Positions 1 to 5,835 of a stretch of 11,219 nucleotides of DNA are shown here, piece after piece. The DNA is from Gammaproteobacteria bacterium. Lineage in GTDB: Bacteria; Pseudomonadota; Gammaproteobacteria; GCA-001735895. Positions within the stretch are counted from its first letter, which is position 1. Each line of letters opens with the position of its first letter. The position numbers were made by a program, and so were the translations under genes. The notes under the pieces are model-generated. The model saw only the letters and a list, made by a program, of their open reading frames with translations, searched no databases and was not told the origin of the DNA. The stretch covers positions 1 to 11,219 of the forward strand of contig JARFPR010000256.1 in NCBI GenBank assembly GCA_029288195.1, given 5' to 3'.

Positions 1-696
1 TTGCCAGAGGTCGATCTTGGTCATCTTGCCGTCGCGGCCCTGGGTGTACCAGAAGCGTCCGGGGACACCGCCAACCGGTTTTTCGATATCGTGATGCTCG
101 GTAGCCTTGATGACGTGTACCGCGTAGCCGGTATCGATATGATCGACGATTTCATGCTTGTCGCCGTCGATGATTGCGATCTTGCCGGCGTCACGTTCGA
201 TGACCACGAAGAAATTTTCCCAGTTACGACCATGTAGTGGTTTGGTTGGATAATCCTTCGGTTCGATGTAGACCTTGTGCCTTTCCTTCATCAACGCCAG
301 CGACATTTCCGGCGGTACCGGCGGCTCCATCTGGATGTAGCGCGCCAGCAGGTCGATTTCTTCATCGCTGAAGATATCGTCAAAGTTGTTCATGCCGCCC
401 TCGGTGCCAATCTTGATAATCTTGGCCAGGCGCTTGGTGCCGAGCTTGAGAGTGCCCTTGGATTTCTTCGCCTTGTCCGGCTCTGGTAACAGGCTTTTAC
501 CCGTAGCGCCTTTCCTCAGTACCCCGTGACAGCCGGCACAACGCTGGAAGTACATGCTTTTTGCCTGTTCGAATTCAGCTTCGTTGAGCGGCTCGAATTG
601 TTTCTTGGCGGCAACAGTTACCCCCGATGTTGTAACCAGCCCGATACACGCGGTAAGCAGAATCGCTCCGTGTATGAATTTTTGTTTGATACTCAT
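1..696 (-). CDS. nirS: Cytochrome cd1 nitrite reductase, N-terminal 232 residues (3' end outside window)
   Basis: NirS is the periplasmic denitrification enzyme that reduces nitrite to nitric oxide. Translation starts at an ATG (696-694) preceded by AGGAGC at 704-709. Residues 1-30 are a signal peptide (hydrophobic run, then VAA before KK). The heme c domain carries CAGCH at 53-57 inside FQRCAGCHGVLRKGATGK, a stretch I recognise as a NirS hallmark, and Met102 (GGMNNF) fits the distal heme c ligand. The eight-bladed d1 propeller begins near residue 150. Its blade motif RDAGKIAIIDGD is followed by GYAVHV, whose His194 corresponds to the heme d1 axial histidine (His182 in Pseudomonas). About a dozen extra residues seem to lie between this His and the GRDGK motif. 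The rest of the propeller is beyond position 1. NirN and NirF are less likely given the heme c motif. Confidence 0.95.
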   Translation of the reverse strand, partial: MSIKQKFIHGAILLTACIGLVTTSGVTVAAKKQFEPLNEAEFEQAKSMYFQRCAGCHGVLRKGATGKSLLPEPDKAKKSKGTLKLGTKRLAKIIKIGTEGGMNNFDDIFSDEEIDLLARYIQMEPPVPPEMSLALMKERHKVYIEPKDYPTKPLHGRNWENFFVVIERDAGKIAIIDGDKHEIVDHIDTGYAVHVIKATEHHDIEKPVGGVPGRFWYTQGRDGKMTKIDLWQ

Positions 697-771
697 CGAT
701 CGTGCTCCTGATTGAAAAATAATGACCCGCAACTGGCATCATTGATTGAAGAAAGTGTTTCAGGTAGCAAC

Positions 772-811
772 GTTATGACTTTGAGTAGCGCCCTTCCTTG
801 ACTATTGTCAA
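772..811 (-). promoter_or_regulatory. nirS promoter with FNR/Dnr-type box
   Basis: TTGACTATTGTCAA at 798-811 is a perfect TTGAC-N4-GTCAA inverted repeat, the form bound by FNR/Dnr/NnrR regulators that switch on denitrification genes under low oxygen and NO. On the minus strand CATAAC (772-777) is a plausible -10. It puts transcription start near 763-766, about 40 bases from the box centre at 804.5, which is class II activator geometry. The predicted nirS leader is about 68 bases. The box is read directly; the identity of the regulator is inferred. Confidence 0.8.
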
Positions 812-897
812 ATGCAGAAATCTGATCATAGCGTGGTTGGTATACGTTAAATCAGGCAAGGAAGAACTGAAGCGGAACTTCAGATAGAAAGGATTGT

Positions 898-924
898 ATA
901 CCAGGGCGCGTTGCGCCCTGGTAT
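898..924 (-). terminator. Hairpin terminator after the small cytochrome c gene
   Basis: A perfect 12-bp inverted repeat (arms 898-909 and 913-924) with a 3-base loop starts about 20 bases after the cytochrome c stop codon. The bases that follow on the minus strand are only moderately T-rich, so termination may be partial. It would separate the cytochrome transcript from the nirS promoter. Confidence 0.65.
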
Positions 925-944
925 CGGTGTGTCGTTATTGGGAC

Positions 945-1253
945 TTATTGCCCAAGGCTAGCGTAGTATGCGGCGAGATTGGCGATATCATCGTCGGAGA
1001 GCGGTGCGGCCATCGGCGCCATCATTGGGTTAGCGCGCTGGCCGTCACGAAAGGCTTTCATTTGAGCCACCAGGTAACCTGCTTTTTGCCCTGCCAGGTT
1101 AGGCCACATATCGTTCGGACTAATTCCATTTGGGCCATGACAGGCGGCGCAGGTCGCGGATTTGCTTTTCCCGGCCGCGGCGTCACCGGCAAAAACGGCA
1201 GCTGCGTTTACGCTGAGTAAGGCAGCCGTAATTAGTAACAAGATTTTTCTCAT
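945..1253 (-). CDS. Small periplasmic class I cytochrome c (c553/c4-half type), possible NirS electron donor
   Basis: This 102-residue monoheme cytochrome has a signal peptide (1-22, VFA before GDAAAG), a CAACH heme-binding motif at 35-39 and a Met-rich NPMMAPMA segment (76-83) that supplies the distal ligand. It ends in the helix DDDIANLAAYYASLG typical of cytochrome c553 and of each half of cytochrome c4. An AGAGAGGA ribosome site lies about 7 bases before the ATG. It lies directly upstream of nirS on the same strand and has its own FNR/Dnr-type promoter. I therefore infer that it carries electrons to nitrite reductase, the position NirM or NirC fills in other denitrifiers. The sequence is nearer c553/c4 than typical NirM, so I give no symbol. 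Confidence 0.88.
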   Translation of the reverse strand: MRKILLLITAALLSVNAAAVFAGDAAAGKSKSATCAACHGPNGISPNDMWPNLAGQKAGYLVAQMKAFRDGQRANPMMAPMAAPLSDDDIANLAAYYASLGQ

Positions 1254-1292
1254 TTTTTAATCCTCTCTGGATTTCGGTTATAACCAACAATA

Positions 1293-1334
1293 ATCATAAA
1301 TTTTTATATACGGGGAATCCTTGACTTATATCAG
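1293..1334 (-). promoter_or_regulatory. Cytochrome c promoter with FNR/Dnr-type box
   Basis: TTGACTTATATCAG (1321-1334) matches the FNR/Dnr half-sites TTGA and TCA around a 6-base centre, with a mismatch only at the outermost right base. TATGAT (1293-1298, minus strand) is a near-consensus -10. It predicts a start near 1286, 41.5 bases from the box centre at 1327.5, exactly the class II spacing. The leader would be about 33 bases. This matches the nirS promoter and suggests co-regulation. Confidence 0.72.
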
Positions 1335-1347
1335 AACCTTTTCGCTT

Positions 1348-1368
1348 AGTCGACTGGGGCAGTCGACT
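1348..1368. repeat. Duplicated self-palindrome AGTCGACT, hairpin
   Basis: AGTCGACT occurs at 1348-1355 and 1361-1368 around GGGGC. The octamer is its own reverse complement, so the pair is both a direct and an inverted repeat and can form an 8-bp stem with a 5-base loop. A T-rich stretch (1369-1377) follows on the plus strand. It could terminate plus-strand transcription, or be an operator lying just upstream of the cytochrome promoter. The rest of 1369-1527 shows only a small palindrome, GAATATATTC, at 1431-1440. Confidence 0.5.
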
Positions 1369-1527
1369 TTGTTTTTGTAGGTATTGTGATTCTGTTGCGT
1401 GTTACTGTGGTTTTTTAGGTATCGGCGGTGGAATATATTCTCGCTGACACTCGAGCACTGGAGTCGTCCAGCATACAACAAGAGCAGCTGTCTGAAGACC
1501 AGGATGAATCAGGGGGTATAGCTTTGG

Positions 1528-3522
1528 TTAGTGCGGGATAGTCGACGAAAAAGACTTCTTATCTTTATCGATCTCTGGCTCCGAAGATAACTGTTCCTTA
1601 ACGCGGGCGATGAAAGCATTGGTGGAATCTTTCGCAGCTTCGTTACTGGATGCCCCGGCATTAGGCGGGATTATGACCGTGCTTTCGAAGTCATCTTCCT
1701 CGGGCTGGTCCTTGTCTTCAAGCACTTCAACTTCTGACCCGAGGTCAAAATCAACCGGTGGTTTGGCTGGAGTCACCTTGGAGCCATTCGGTTCACTCGG
1801 AGGAATTGACGCTGACCCCAATGGTGCAGCAGGCGGTTGGGCGAGATTTGGCTCGGCCGCGGGTTCTGCAGTCGACATCGGAGGAATCGGTGCCGATCCC
1901 AGTGGTGTTGAGGGCATCGGAGAGGATTCTGGCTTAGTCTCAGCTTGCGGGGCTGACATCGGAGGAATCGGTGCCGATCCCAATGGTGTCGTGGGCATCG
2001 GTGAAGGTTTGGACTCAGCTGAAGTTTCCGAACCTGACATCGGAGGAATCGGTGCTGATCCCAGCGATGATACCCTGGCTGCAGGTCGAGGTGGTTCCGC
2101 GTCTGCTCCTTCCGCTTGCGGCGCGGGTGCAGAGGCAAACGGTGAGGGCTTGTCAAAGACTCCTGATGACGTTGCAGGTGCTGGATCCGGGGTAGACTCT
2201 TGCGCTATAGATGGAGTTGGTGCAGAAGCAAACGGTGAGGGCTTGTCAAAGACTCCTGACGCCGCCGCAGGTGCTGCTTCTTTCGGAGCTGGCTTTGGTT
2301 CCTGGGCTGCGCTCGCTGGAGCTGCTTCTTTCGGGGCCGGTTTTGGTTCCTTGGCCGCGCTCACTGGAGCTGCTTCTTTCGCAGCCGGCTTTGGTTCCGG
2401 GGCCGCGCTCACTGGGGCGGCTTCTTTCGGGGTCGGCATTGGTTCCGGTGCCGTGTTCACGGGAGCCGCTTCTTTTGCAGCCGACTTTGGTTCCGGGATT
2501 GCGTTCACGGGAGCCGCTTCTTTCAGGACCTTCGGTGTTTTGCGTTTTGCGGGTTTCGGAGCCTTCTTAGATACTGCCGCTGCGACGGGGGTATGATCTC
2601 TGGCGGGCTCGAAACGCATTGTGTCGCGCGCGGACTTCATGTTTTCCATTTCGTAAACATTACCGACGCCGAGTTCAAATTTCGGTCCTGAAAACTGGCT
2701 TAAGTACTTGCTCAGGTTTGGCTTCAATCCATATCCGTCGGCAGTTATATGCAAGCGCCTGTTAAGCAGGTATAGCAATTGCAGTATGATCAGCCTGATT
2801 GGCGCTGCGTCGTTACCGATACCCAGCATTTCGCGATTGCTCAAGGCTAGCGGAGCAGCATTACGCCAGGCAAAGCAGCCCTGGGTAGCGATCACAGCGG
2901 GCAGGGCTTTCATTGGAGTCGAAACCCCATCTTTTTGTCGATGGTCGATCCAGAGTTCTATATTTTCCTGCAATTGTCGGTAGCTGTTCTTGATGCCGCT
3001 AAAACCATATACGAATCCCGGCGGTCTGCCAATCAGTTCAAAACGTGCGGTGCGCAGTGGATCCTCGTGAATGAATTCCTTGTTGGGGCCTGGTTTTAAA
3101 CCATTTTTCTTGGCCAGCCTGATCAACACTGTCTTGTCCATGTTGGTTTCGAGCCGGGCAAGCGAAGCGCAGGCGTCGAGTGATTCAAAGAATGTTTTGC
3201 GAATAAATTTGGCTCTGACTGAAAAAGTTGCGAGTACCGATTCGTAGAGGTAAGCATCCTGGATGCCAGGCATTCCGATTCGTGGGAATTCACGGTTGTA
3301 AACGATGACTTCAAGATGATCTGAATAGTTACCAAAGGCATCGACAATTCGACCCGAGCCAATACCGTAGTTTTCAGGTAAGAAAGGTTCCAGAACGGTA
3401 CGCACAAATGCGTCTTTTGCCGCCGAATCTTCCAGTTCGTCCTTTTCGATCGCAGCAATTAATTCGGCTTCGCCTTTTAATTTTTTTGCAACCAGTATTG
3501 CCCAGTCTTCGTAATTGTTCAT
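1528..3522 (-). CDS. DUF6602-like domain protein with a long Pro/Ala-rich repetitive tail
   Basis: This protein has 664 residues. Residues 1-300 look globular. The stretch 47-121 (FLPENYGIGSGRIVD, then SDHLEVIVYN, then ESVLATFSVRAKF) follows the pattern I know from DUF6602, a PD-(D/E)XK-like fold seen in nuclease-like bacterial proteins. The expected D...D...ExK residues are replaced (Glu71, Asn76, Ser101, Arg103), so catalysis is doubtful. A basic hinge (319-331, lysine-rich) leads into a disordered tail: six KEAAP units every 16 residues (334-420), two GVFDKPSPFASAP units 31 apart, and four LGSAPIPPMS units every 27 residues (486-576). An acidic patch (597-613), STVIIPPN and a short amphipathic end helix close it. 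No signal peptide or membrane segment is visible, so it is probably cytoplasmic. The ribosome site is weak (GGTAGGT before the ATG). Its function is unknown; the tail suggests a scaffold or partner-binding role. Confidence 0.75.
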   Translation of the reverse strand: MNNYEDWAILVAKKLKGEAELIAAIEKDELEDSAAKDAFVRTVLEPFLPENYGIGSGRIVDAFGNYSDHLEVIVYNREFPRIGMPGIQDAYLYESVLATFSVRAKFIRKTFFESLDACASLARLETNMDKTVLIRLAKKNGLKPGPNKEFIHEDPLRTARFELIGRPPGFVYGFSGIKNSYRQLQENIELWIDHRQKDGVSTPMKALPAVIATQGCFAWRNAAPLALSNREMLGIGNDAAPIRLIILQLLYLLNRRLHITADGYGLKPNLSKYLSQFSGPKFELGVGNVYEMENMKSARDTMRFEPARDHTPVAAAVSKKAPKPAKRKTPKVLKEAAPVNAIPEPKSAAKEAAPVNTAPEPMPTPKEAAPVSAAPEPKPAAKEAAPVSAAKEPKPAPKEAAPASAAQEPKPAPKEAAPAAASGVFDKPSPFASAPTPSIAQESTPDPAPATSSGVFDKPSPFASAPAPQAEGADAEPPRPAARVSSLGSAPIPPMSGSETSAESKPSPMPTTPLGSAPIPPMSAPQAETKPESSPMPSTPLGSAPIPPMSTAEPAAEPNLAQPPAAPLGSASIPPSEPNGSKVTPAKPPVDFDLGSEVEVLEDKDQPEEDDFESTVIIPPNAGASSNEAAKDSTNAFIARVKEQLSSEPEIDKDKKSFSSTIPH
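1795..2067 (-). repeat. 81-bp period coding repeat (LGSAPIPPMS units)
   Basis: Four copies of the decapeptide LGSAPIPPMS, or a close variant, begin at residues 487, 514, 541 and 568, exactly 27 codons apart. The intervening residues vary but stay rich in Pro, Ser, Glu and Ala. The final copy reads LGSASIPPS. The regular period indicates in-frame tandem duplication. Confidence 0.85.
2125..2259 (-). repeat. 93-bp period coding repeat (GVFDKPSPFASAP, two copies)
   Basis: Residues 422-435 and 453-466 are identical at protein level (SGVFDKPSPFASAP) and nearly identical in DNA (2218-2259 and 2125-2166), 31 codons apart. The low DNA divergence points to a recent duplication. Confidence 0.85.
2263..2523 (-). 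repeat. 48-bp tandem repeat (KEAAP, 16-residue units)
   Basis: KEAAP begins at residues 334, 350, 366, 382, 398 and 414, giving five full 16-codon units and a partial sixth. A typical unit reads KEAAPVSAAPEPKPAA. Lys and Glu alternate with Ala/Pro, which predicts an extended, flexible linker. A DNA tandem array of this kind is likely to vary in copy number between strains. Confidence 0.88.
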
Positions 3523-3912
3523 GTTACCTACCGCAAGAAGCGCTTCTATCAGATTATTTTTAGCAGAATGGAGGGAAAATTCTACATTATTATCAGTGCT
3601 TTAATATAATTTTATAGAATAATCCTAGCTTATAGCCCCGATATCCGAGTATCACAACTTTTCACACGGTCATCTGCCGGTGTTTCAGAACATTCCCGGA
3701 ACATTGATTTTTAAGTGATTGATTGAGCAAGTACCTGAGAGATAAGCCAAAAAAGCCGCCTCCAACCAGCCCGGGTGTGGTTTGCTTCTTTTATGTAATC
3801 GCCTGGACCGGGGTATTCTTGCCTCGCTACACTTTTACCAGCGATCCCACGATTTAGCTAAATATTTACGCAAGGTTTTAACGAGATGGGCGCGCCAGCG
3901 ACGAAATGATCG
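3523..3912. other. Intergenic region between the lactate-type dehydrogenase and DUF6602-like genes
   Basis: I find no convincing gene or RNA in these 390 bases. Visible elements are a 12-bp palindrome AGAAGCGCTTCT (3536-3547) just upstream of the DUF6602-like gene, an AT-rich stretch (3586-3633) that could hold its promoter, a direct repeat GAACATT at 3688-3694 and 3699-3705 spaced one helical turn (11 bases), and a 12-bp palindrome ATTTAGCTAAAT (3852-3863) downstream of the dehydrogenase stop. I see no clear intrinsic terminator for the dehydrogenase gene. Confidence 0.5.
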
Positions 3913-5058
3913 TTAATGAGGCGGGTTGAGGAGGTTATGGTGGCCGAGGTTTTGCAGCAGGCGTTCGCCGCATAAGGCCATGGTGGTGTCCAGTTCGCGG
4001 TAGATGATGTCCAGCGCCTGGTCGACGCCGGCTTCACCCCTGGCACCGAGGCCATAGATAAAGGCCCGCCCGATATAGGTGCTTTTGGCGCCCAGGCAGA
4101 TTGCCTTAAGTACGTCCTGTCCCGAGCGAATGCCCCCGTCGAAATGAACCTCGATGTCGTTGCCGACCGCGTCAACGATTTCGGGCAGCGCACTGATCGA
4201 GGAACGTGCGCCATCAAGCTGGCGACCACCATGGTTGGAGACGACGATTGCGTCCGCACCAACCCTGGCCGCCATACGTGCGTCTTCCGGGTCGAGAATG
4301 CCCTTGATGATCAGTTTCCCGCCCCAGCGTTCCTTGATCCAGTCGATATCGTCCCAGGAAAGCTTCGGATCAAACTGCTCTGCGGTCCACGACGACAACG
4401 AGGACAGGTCGCCGACGCCCTTGGCGTGGCCGACGATGTTCCTGAAAGAATGGCGTTTCGTGGTGAGCATGTTCAGGCACCAGCGTGGCCGGCTGATGAT
4501 TTGCAACGCGGCATTAAGTGTGGGCGAGGGTGGTGCGCTTAATCCATTGCGGATGTCCTTGTGCCGTTGGCCAAGGATTTGCAGGTCTAGCGTCAGCATC
4601 AGCGCACTACAGCCGGCATCTTTGGCGCGATCGATCAAGCGGCCGATAAAATCACGGTCCTTCATGACGTAGAGTTGAAACCAGAAGGGTTTGCTGGTGT
4701 GCTCGGCGACGTCTTCAATGGAGCAGATGCTCATCGTTGACAGGGTAAAGGGTAGGCCGAATTTCTCCGCTGCGCGCGCCGCCTTGATTTCGCCGTCCGG
4801 ATAGTGCATGCCGGTCAATCCGACCGGTGCCAGTGCCACCGGCATGGATATCTGCTGCCCGATCATCTCGGTTTTTACCGAGCGGTCGGTAATGTCCACG
4901 GCAACCCGTTGCCTGAGCTTGATATCCTGGAAATCGGTTTCATTGGACCGGTAAGTCGACTCGGTCCACGAACCTGAATCGGCATAATCGTAGAACATAC
5001 GCGGTACGCGCCTGCGCGCCAGTTTTTGCAGATCTCTAATGTCGCAAATCGCAGTCAT
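3913..5058 (-). CDS. lldD: FMN-dependent alpha-hydroxy-acid dehydrogenase (L-lactate dehydrogenase type)
   Basis: This is a (beta/alpha)8 FMN enzyme oxidising an L-2-hydroxy acid, probably L-lactate to pyruvate, with electrons going to the respiratory chain. The start is the ATG at 5058 (381 residues), because a full AGGAGG (5064-5069) sits 5 bases before it; an upstream in-frame TTG at 5082 would put that site inside the gene. Landmarks: FYDYADSGS (Tyr23/Tyr25), LAPVG with FMN contacts, QLYV (Tyr130), TLDLQILGQRHKD, IIKGI (Lys252), SNHGGRQLDG with catalytic His276 and Arg279, and the phosphate-binding DGGIRSGQDV (Arg311). The numbering closely parallels E. coli LldD. The TLDLQILGQRHKD variant is common in a proteobacterial branch whose exact substrate is not always lactate, so the symbol is provisional. 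It diverges from the ABC operon across 114 bases containing an ATCAGCTGAT palindrome. Confidence 0.88.
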   Translation of the reverse strand: MTAICDIRDLQKLARRRVPRMFYDYADSGSWTESTYRSNETDFQDIKLRQRVAVDITDRSVKTEMIGQQISMPVALAPVGLTGMHYPDGEIKAARAAEKFGLPFTLSTMSICSIEDVAEHTSKPFWFQLYVMKDRDFIGRLIDRAKDAGCSALMLTLDLQILGQRHKDIRNGLSAPPSPTLNAALQIISRPRWCLNMLTTKRHSFRNIVGHAKGVGDLSSLSSWTAEQFDPKLSWDDIDWIKERWGGKLIIKGILDPEDARMAARVGADAIVVSNHGGRQLDGARSSISALPEIVDAVGNDIEVHFDGGIRSGQDVLKAICLGAKSTYIGRAFIYGLGARGEAGVDQALDIIYRELDTTMALCGERLLQNLGHHNLLNPPH

Positions 5059-5063
5059 GGATA

Positions 5064-5069
5064 CCTCCT
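5064..5069 (-). promoter_or_regulatory. Ribosome binding site deciding the dehydrogenase start
   Basis: AGGAGG on the minus strand with a 5-base spacer to the ATG at 5058. It selects the 381-residue product over the longer TTG-initiated frame. Confidence 0.9.
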
Positions 5070-5172
5070 GTGTGCAGGCCAAGTTTACTTGAATCCGGTT
5101 GCAAATCCATCAGCTGATCTAAAACGTAATATTAAGTATTGTGGGCTGATAATTTCGGTTAGCATCTTCGCC

Positions 5173-5835
5173 ATGCTTTCAATCAAGAACCTGTGCAAGT
5201 CATACCATTACGCCGAGGTCCAGCAGAATGTTCTGCAGCAGCTCGAGTTTGAAATGGGTACTGCGTCATCGGTGGCCCTGCTCGGTGAAAGCGGCAGCGG
5301 TAAATCTACGCTGCTGCATTTGATTGCAGGACTCGACCGGCCGGACAGTGGCGAGATCAATTTTGCCGGGTACCCGATTCACTCGGAGCGGGAATCGATC
5401 CTGGCCGAGCTGCGGCGGTCGCAGATGAGCCTGGTGTTTCAACAGTTCCACCTGATCCCCACGCTATCGATCCTGGATAATATTCGTTTCCAGGCGGCAC
5501 TGTGCCAGCGCTTCGACAACCATTATGAAACGGAATTAATCGAGCGGCTGGGTTTGGCCGACCATCTCGATAAATACCCGCACCAGTTGTCGCGCGGTCA
5601 GCAGCAGCGTGTTGCCATCGCCCGATCACTGTTGCACAAGCCGCAACTGGTGTTGGCCGATGAACCGACCGGCAATCTCGATGAGAATTCCAGCCTCGAA
5701 GTGATGGGGTTGTTCAGTGACCTGGTCAAGCAGGCCGGTAGCAGCCTGTTAATGGTGACCCATAGCCCGGCGATGGCAGAGTTTATGGATCGGCGCGTCT
5801 GGCTGCATAACGGCAAGCTGGCGGAAACCGGGTGA
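5173..5835 (+). CDS. ABC transporter ATP-binding protein (LolD/MacB/AttE type)
   Basis: This 220-residue ATPase powers the permease encoded next to it. Walker A is GESGSGKST (38-46), the Q-loop is VFQQF (Gln90), the signature is LSRGQQQRV (139-147, with Arg where most family members have Gly), Walker B is LVLADEP (159-165) followed by the D-loop GNLD, and the H-loop is His197 in VTHS. The size and the TGNLD signature are those of the LolD/MacB/FtsE group, which pairs with FtsX-like permeases and does mechanical work across the envelope rather than classical transport. I chose the ATG at 5173 because homologues begin with this short LSIKNLCKSY strand; the frame is open further upstream, but that would add residues overlapping the divergent promoter region. 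The Shine-Dalgarno is weak. The stop overlaps the next gene's start. Confidence 0.93.
   Translation: MLSIKNLCKSYHYAEVQQNVLQQLEFEMGTASSVALLGESGSGKSTLLHLIAGLDRPDSGEINFAGYPIHSERESILAELRRSQMSLVFQQFHLIPTLSILDNIRFQAALCQRFDNHYETELIERLGLADHLDKYPHQLSRGQQQRVAIARSLLHKPQLVLADEPTGNLDENSSLEVMGLFSDLVKQAGSSLLMVTHSPAMAEFMDRRVWLHNGKLAETG

Noticed and set aside
894..1220. Plus-strand frame of 108 codons opposite the small cytochrome
   Set aside because: It lies fully antisense to a clear cytochrome c gene and starts within the terminator hairpin; its translation looks random.
1610..2596. Long plus-strand frame of 328 codons, Gly/Ala-rich
   Set aside because: It is the antisense image of the Pro/Ala repeat tail. 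The repeats suppress stops on the opposite strand, and there is no ribosome site or recognisable domain.
3750..3800. Possible terminator for the FMN dehydrogenase (GC-rich run next to an A/T tract)
   Set aside because: I could not fold a continuous stem; only about 5 bp pair around a poor loop.
4144..4672. Two plus-strand frames opposite the FMN dehydrogenase
   Set aside because: Shadows of a well-supported gene; no family motif and no start signal.
5059..5082. TTG start for the FMN dehydrogenase adding 8 residues
   Set aside because: The AGGAGG at 5064-5069 is inside that extension and is perfectly spaced for the ATG at 5058.
5026..5172. N-terminal extension of the ABC ATPase from an upstream ATG
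   Set aside because: It would overlap the start of the divergent dehydrogenase and its ribosome site and add residues not seen in the family. The ATG at 5173 fits homologue length.
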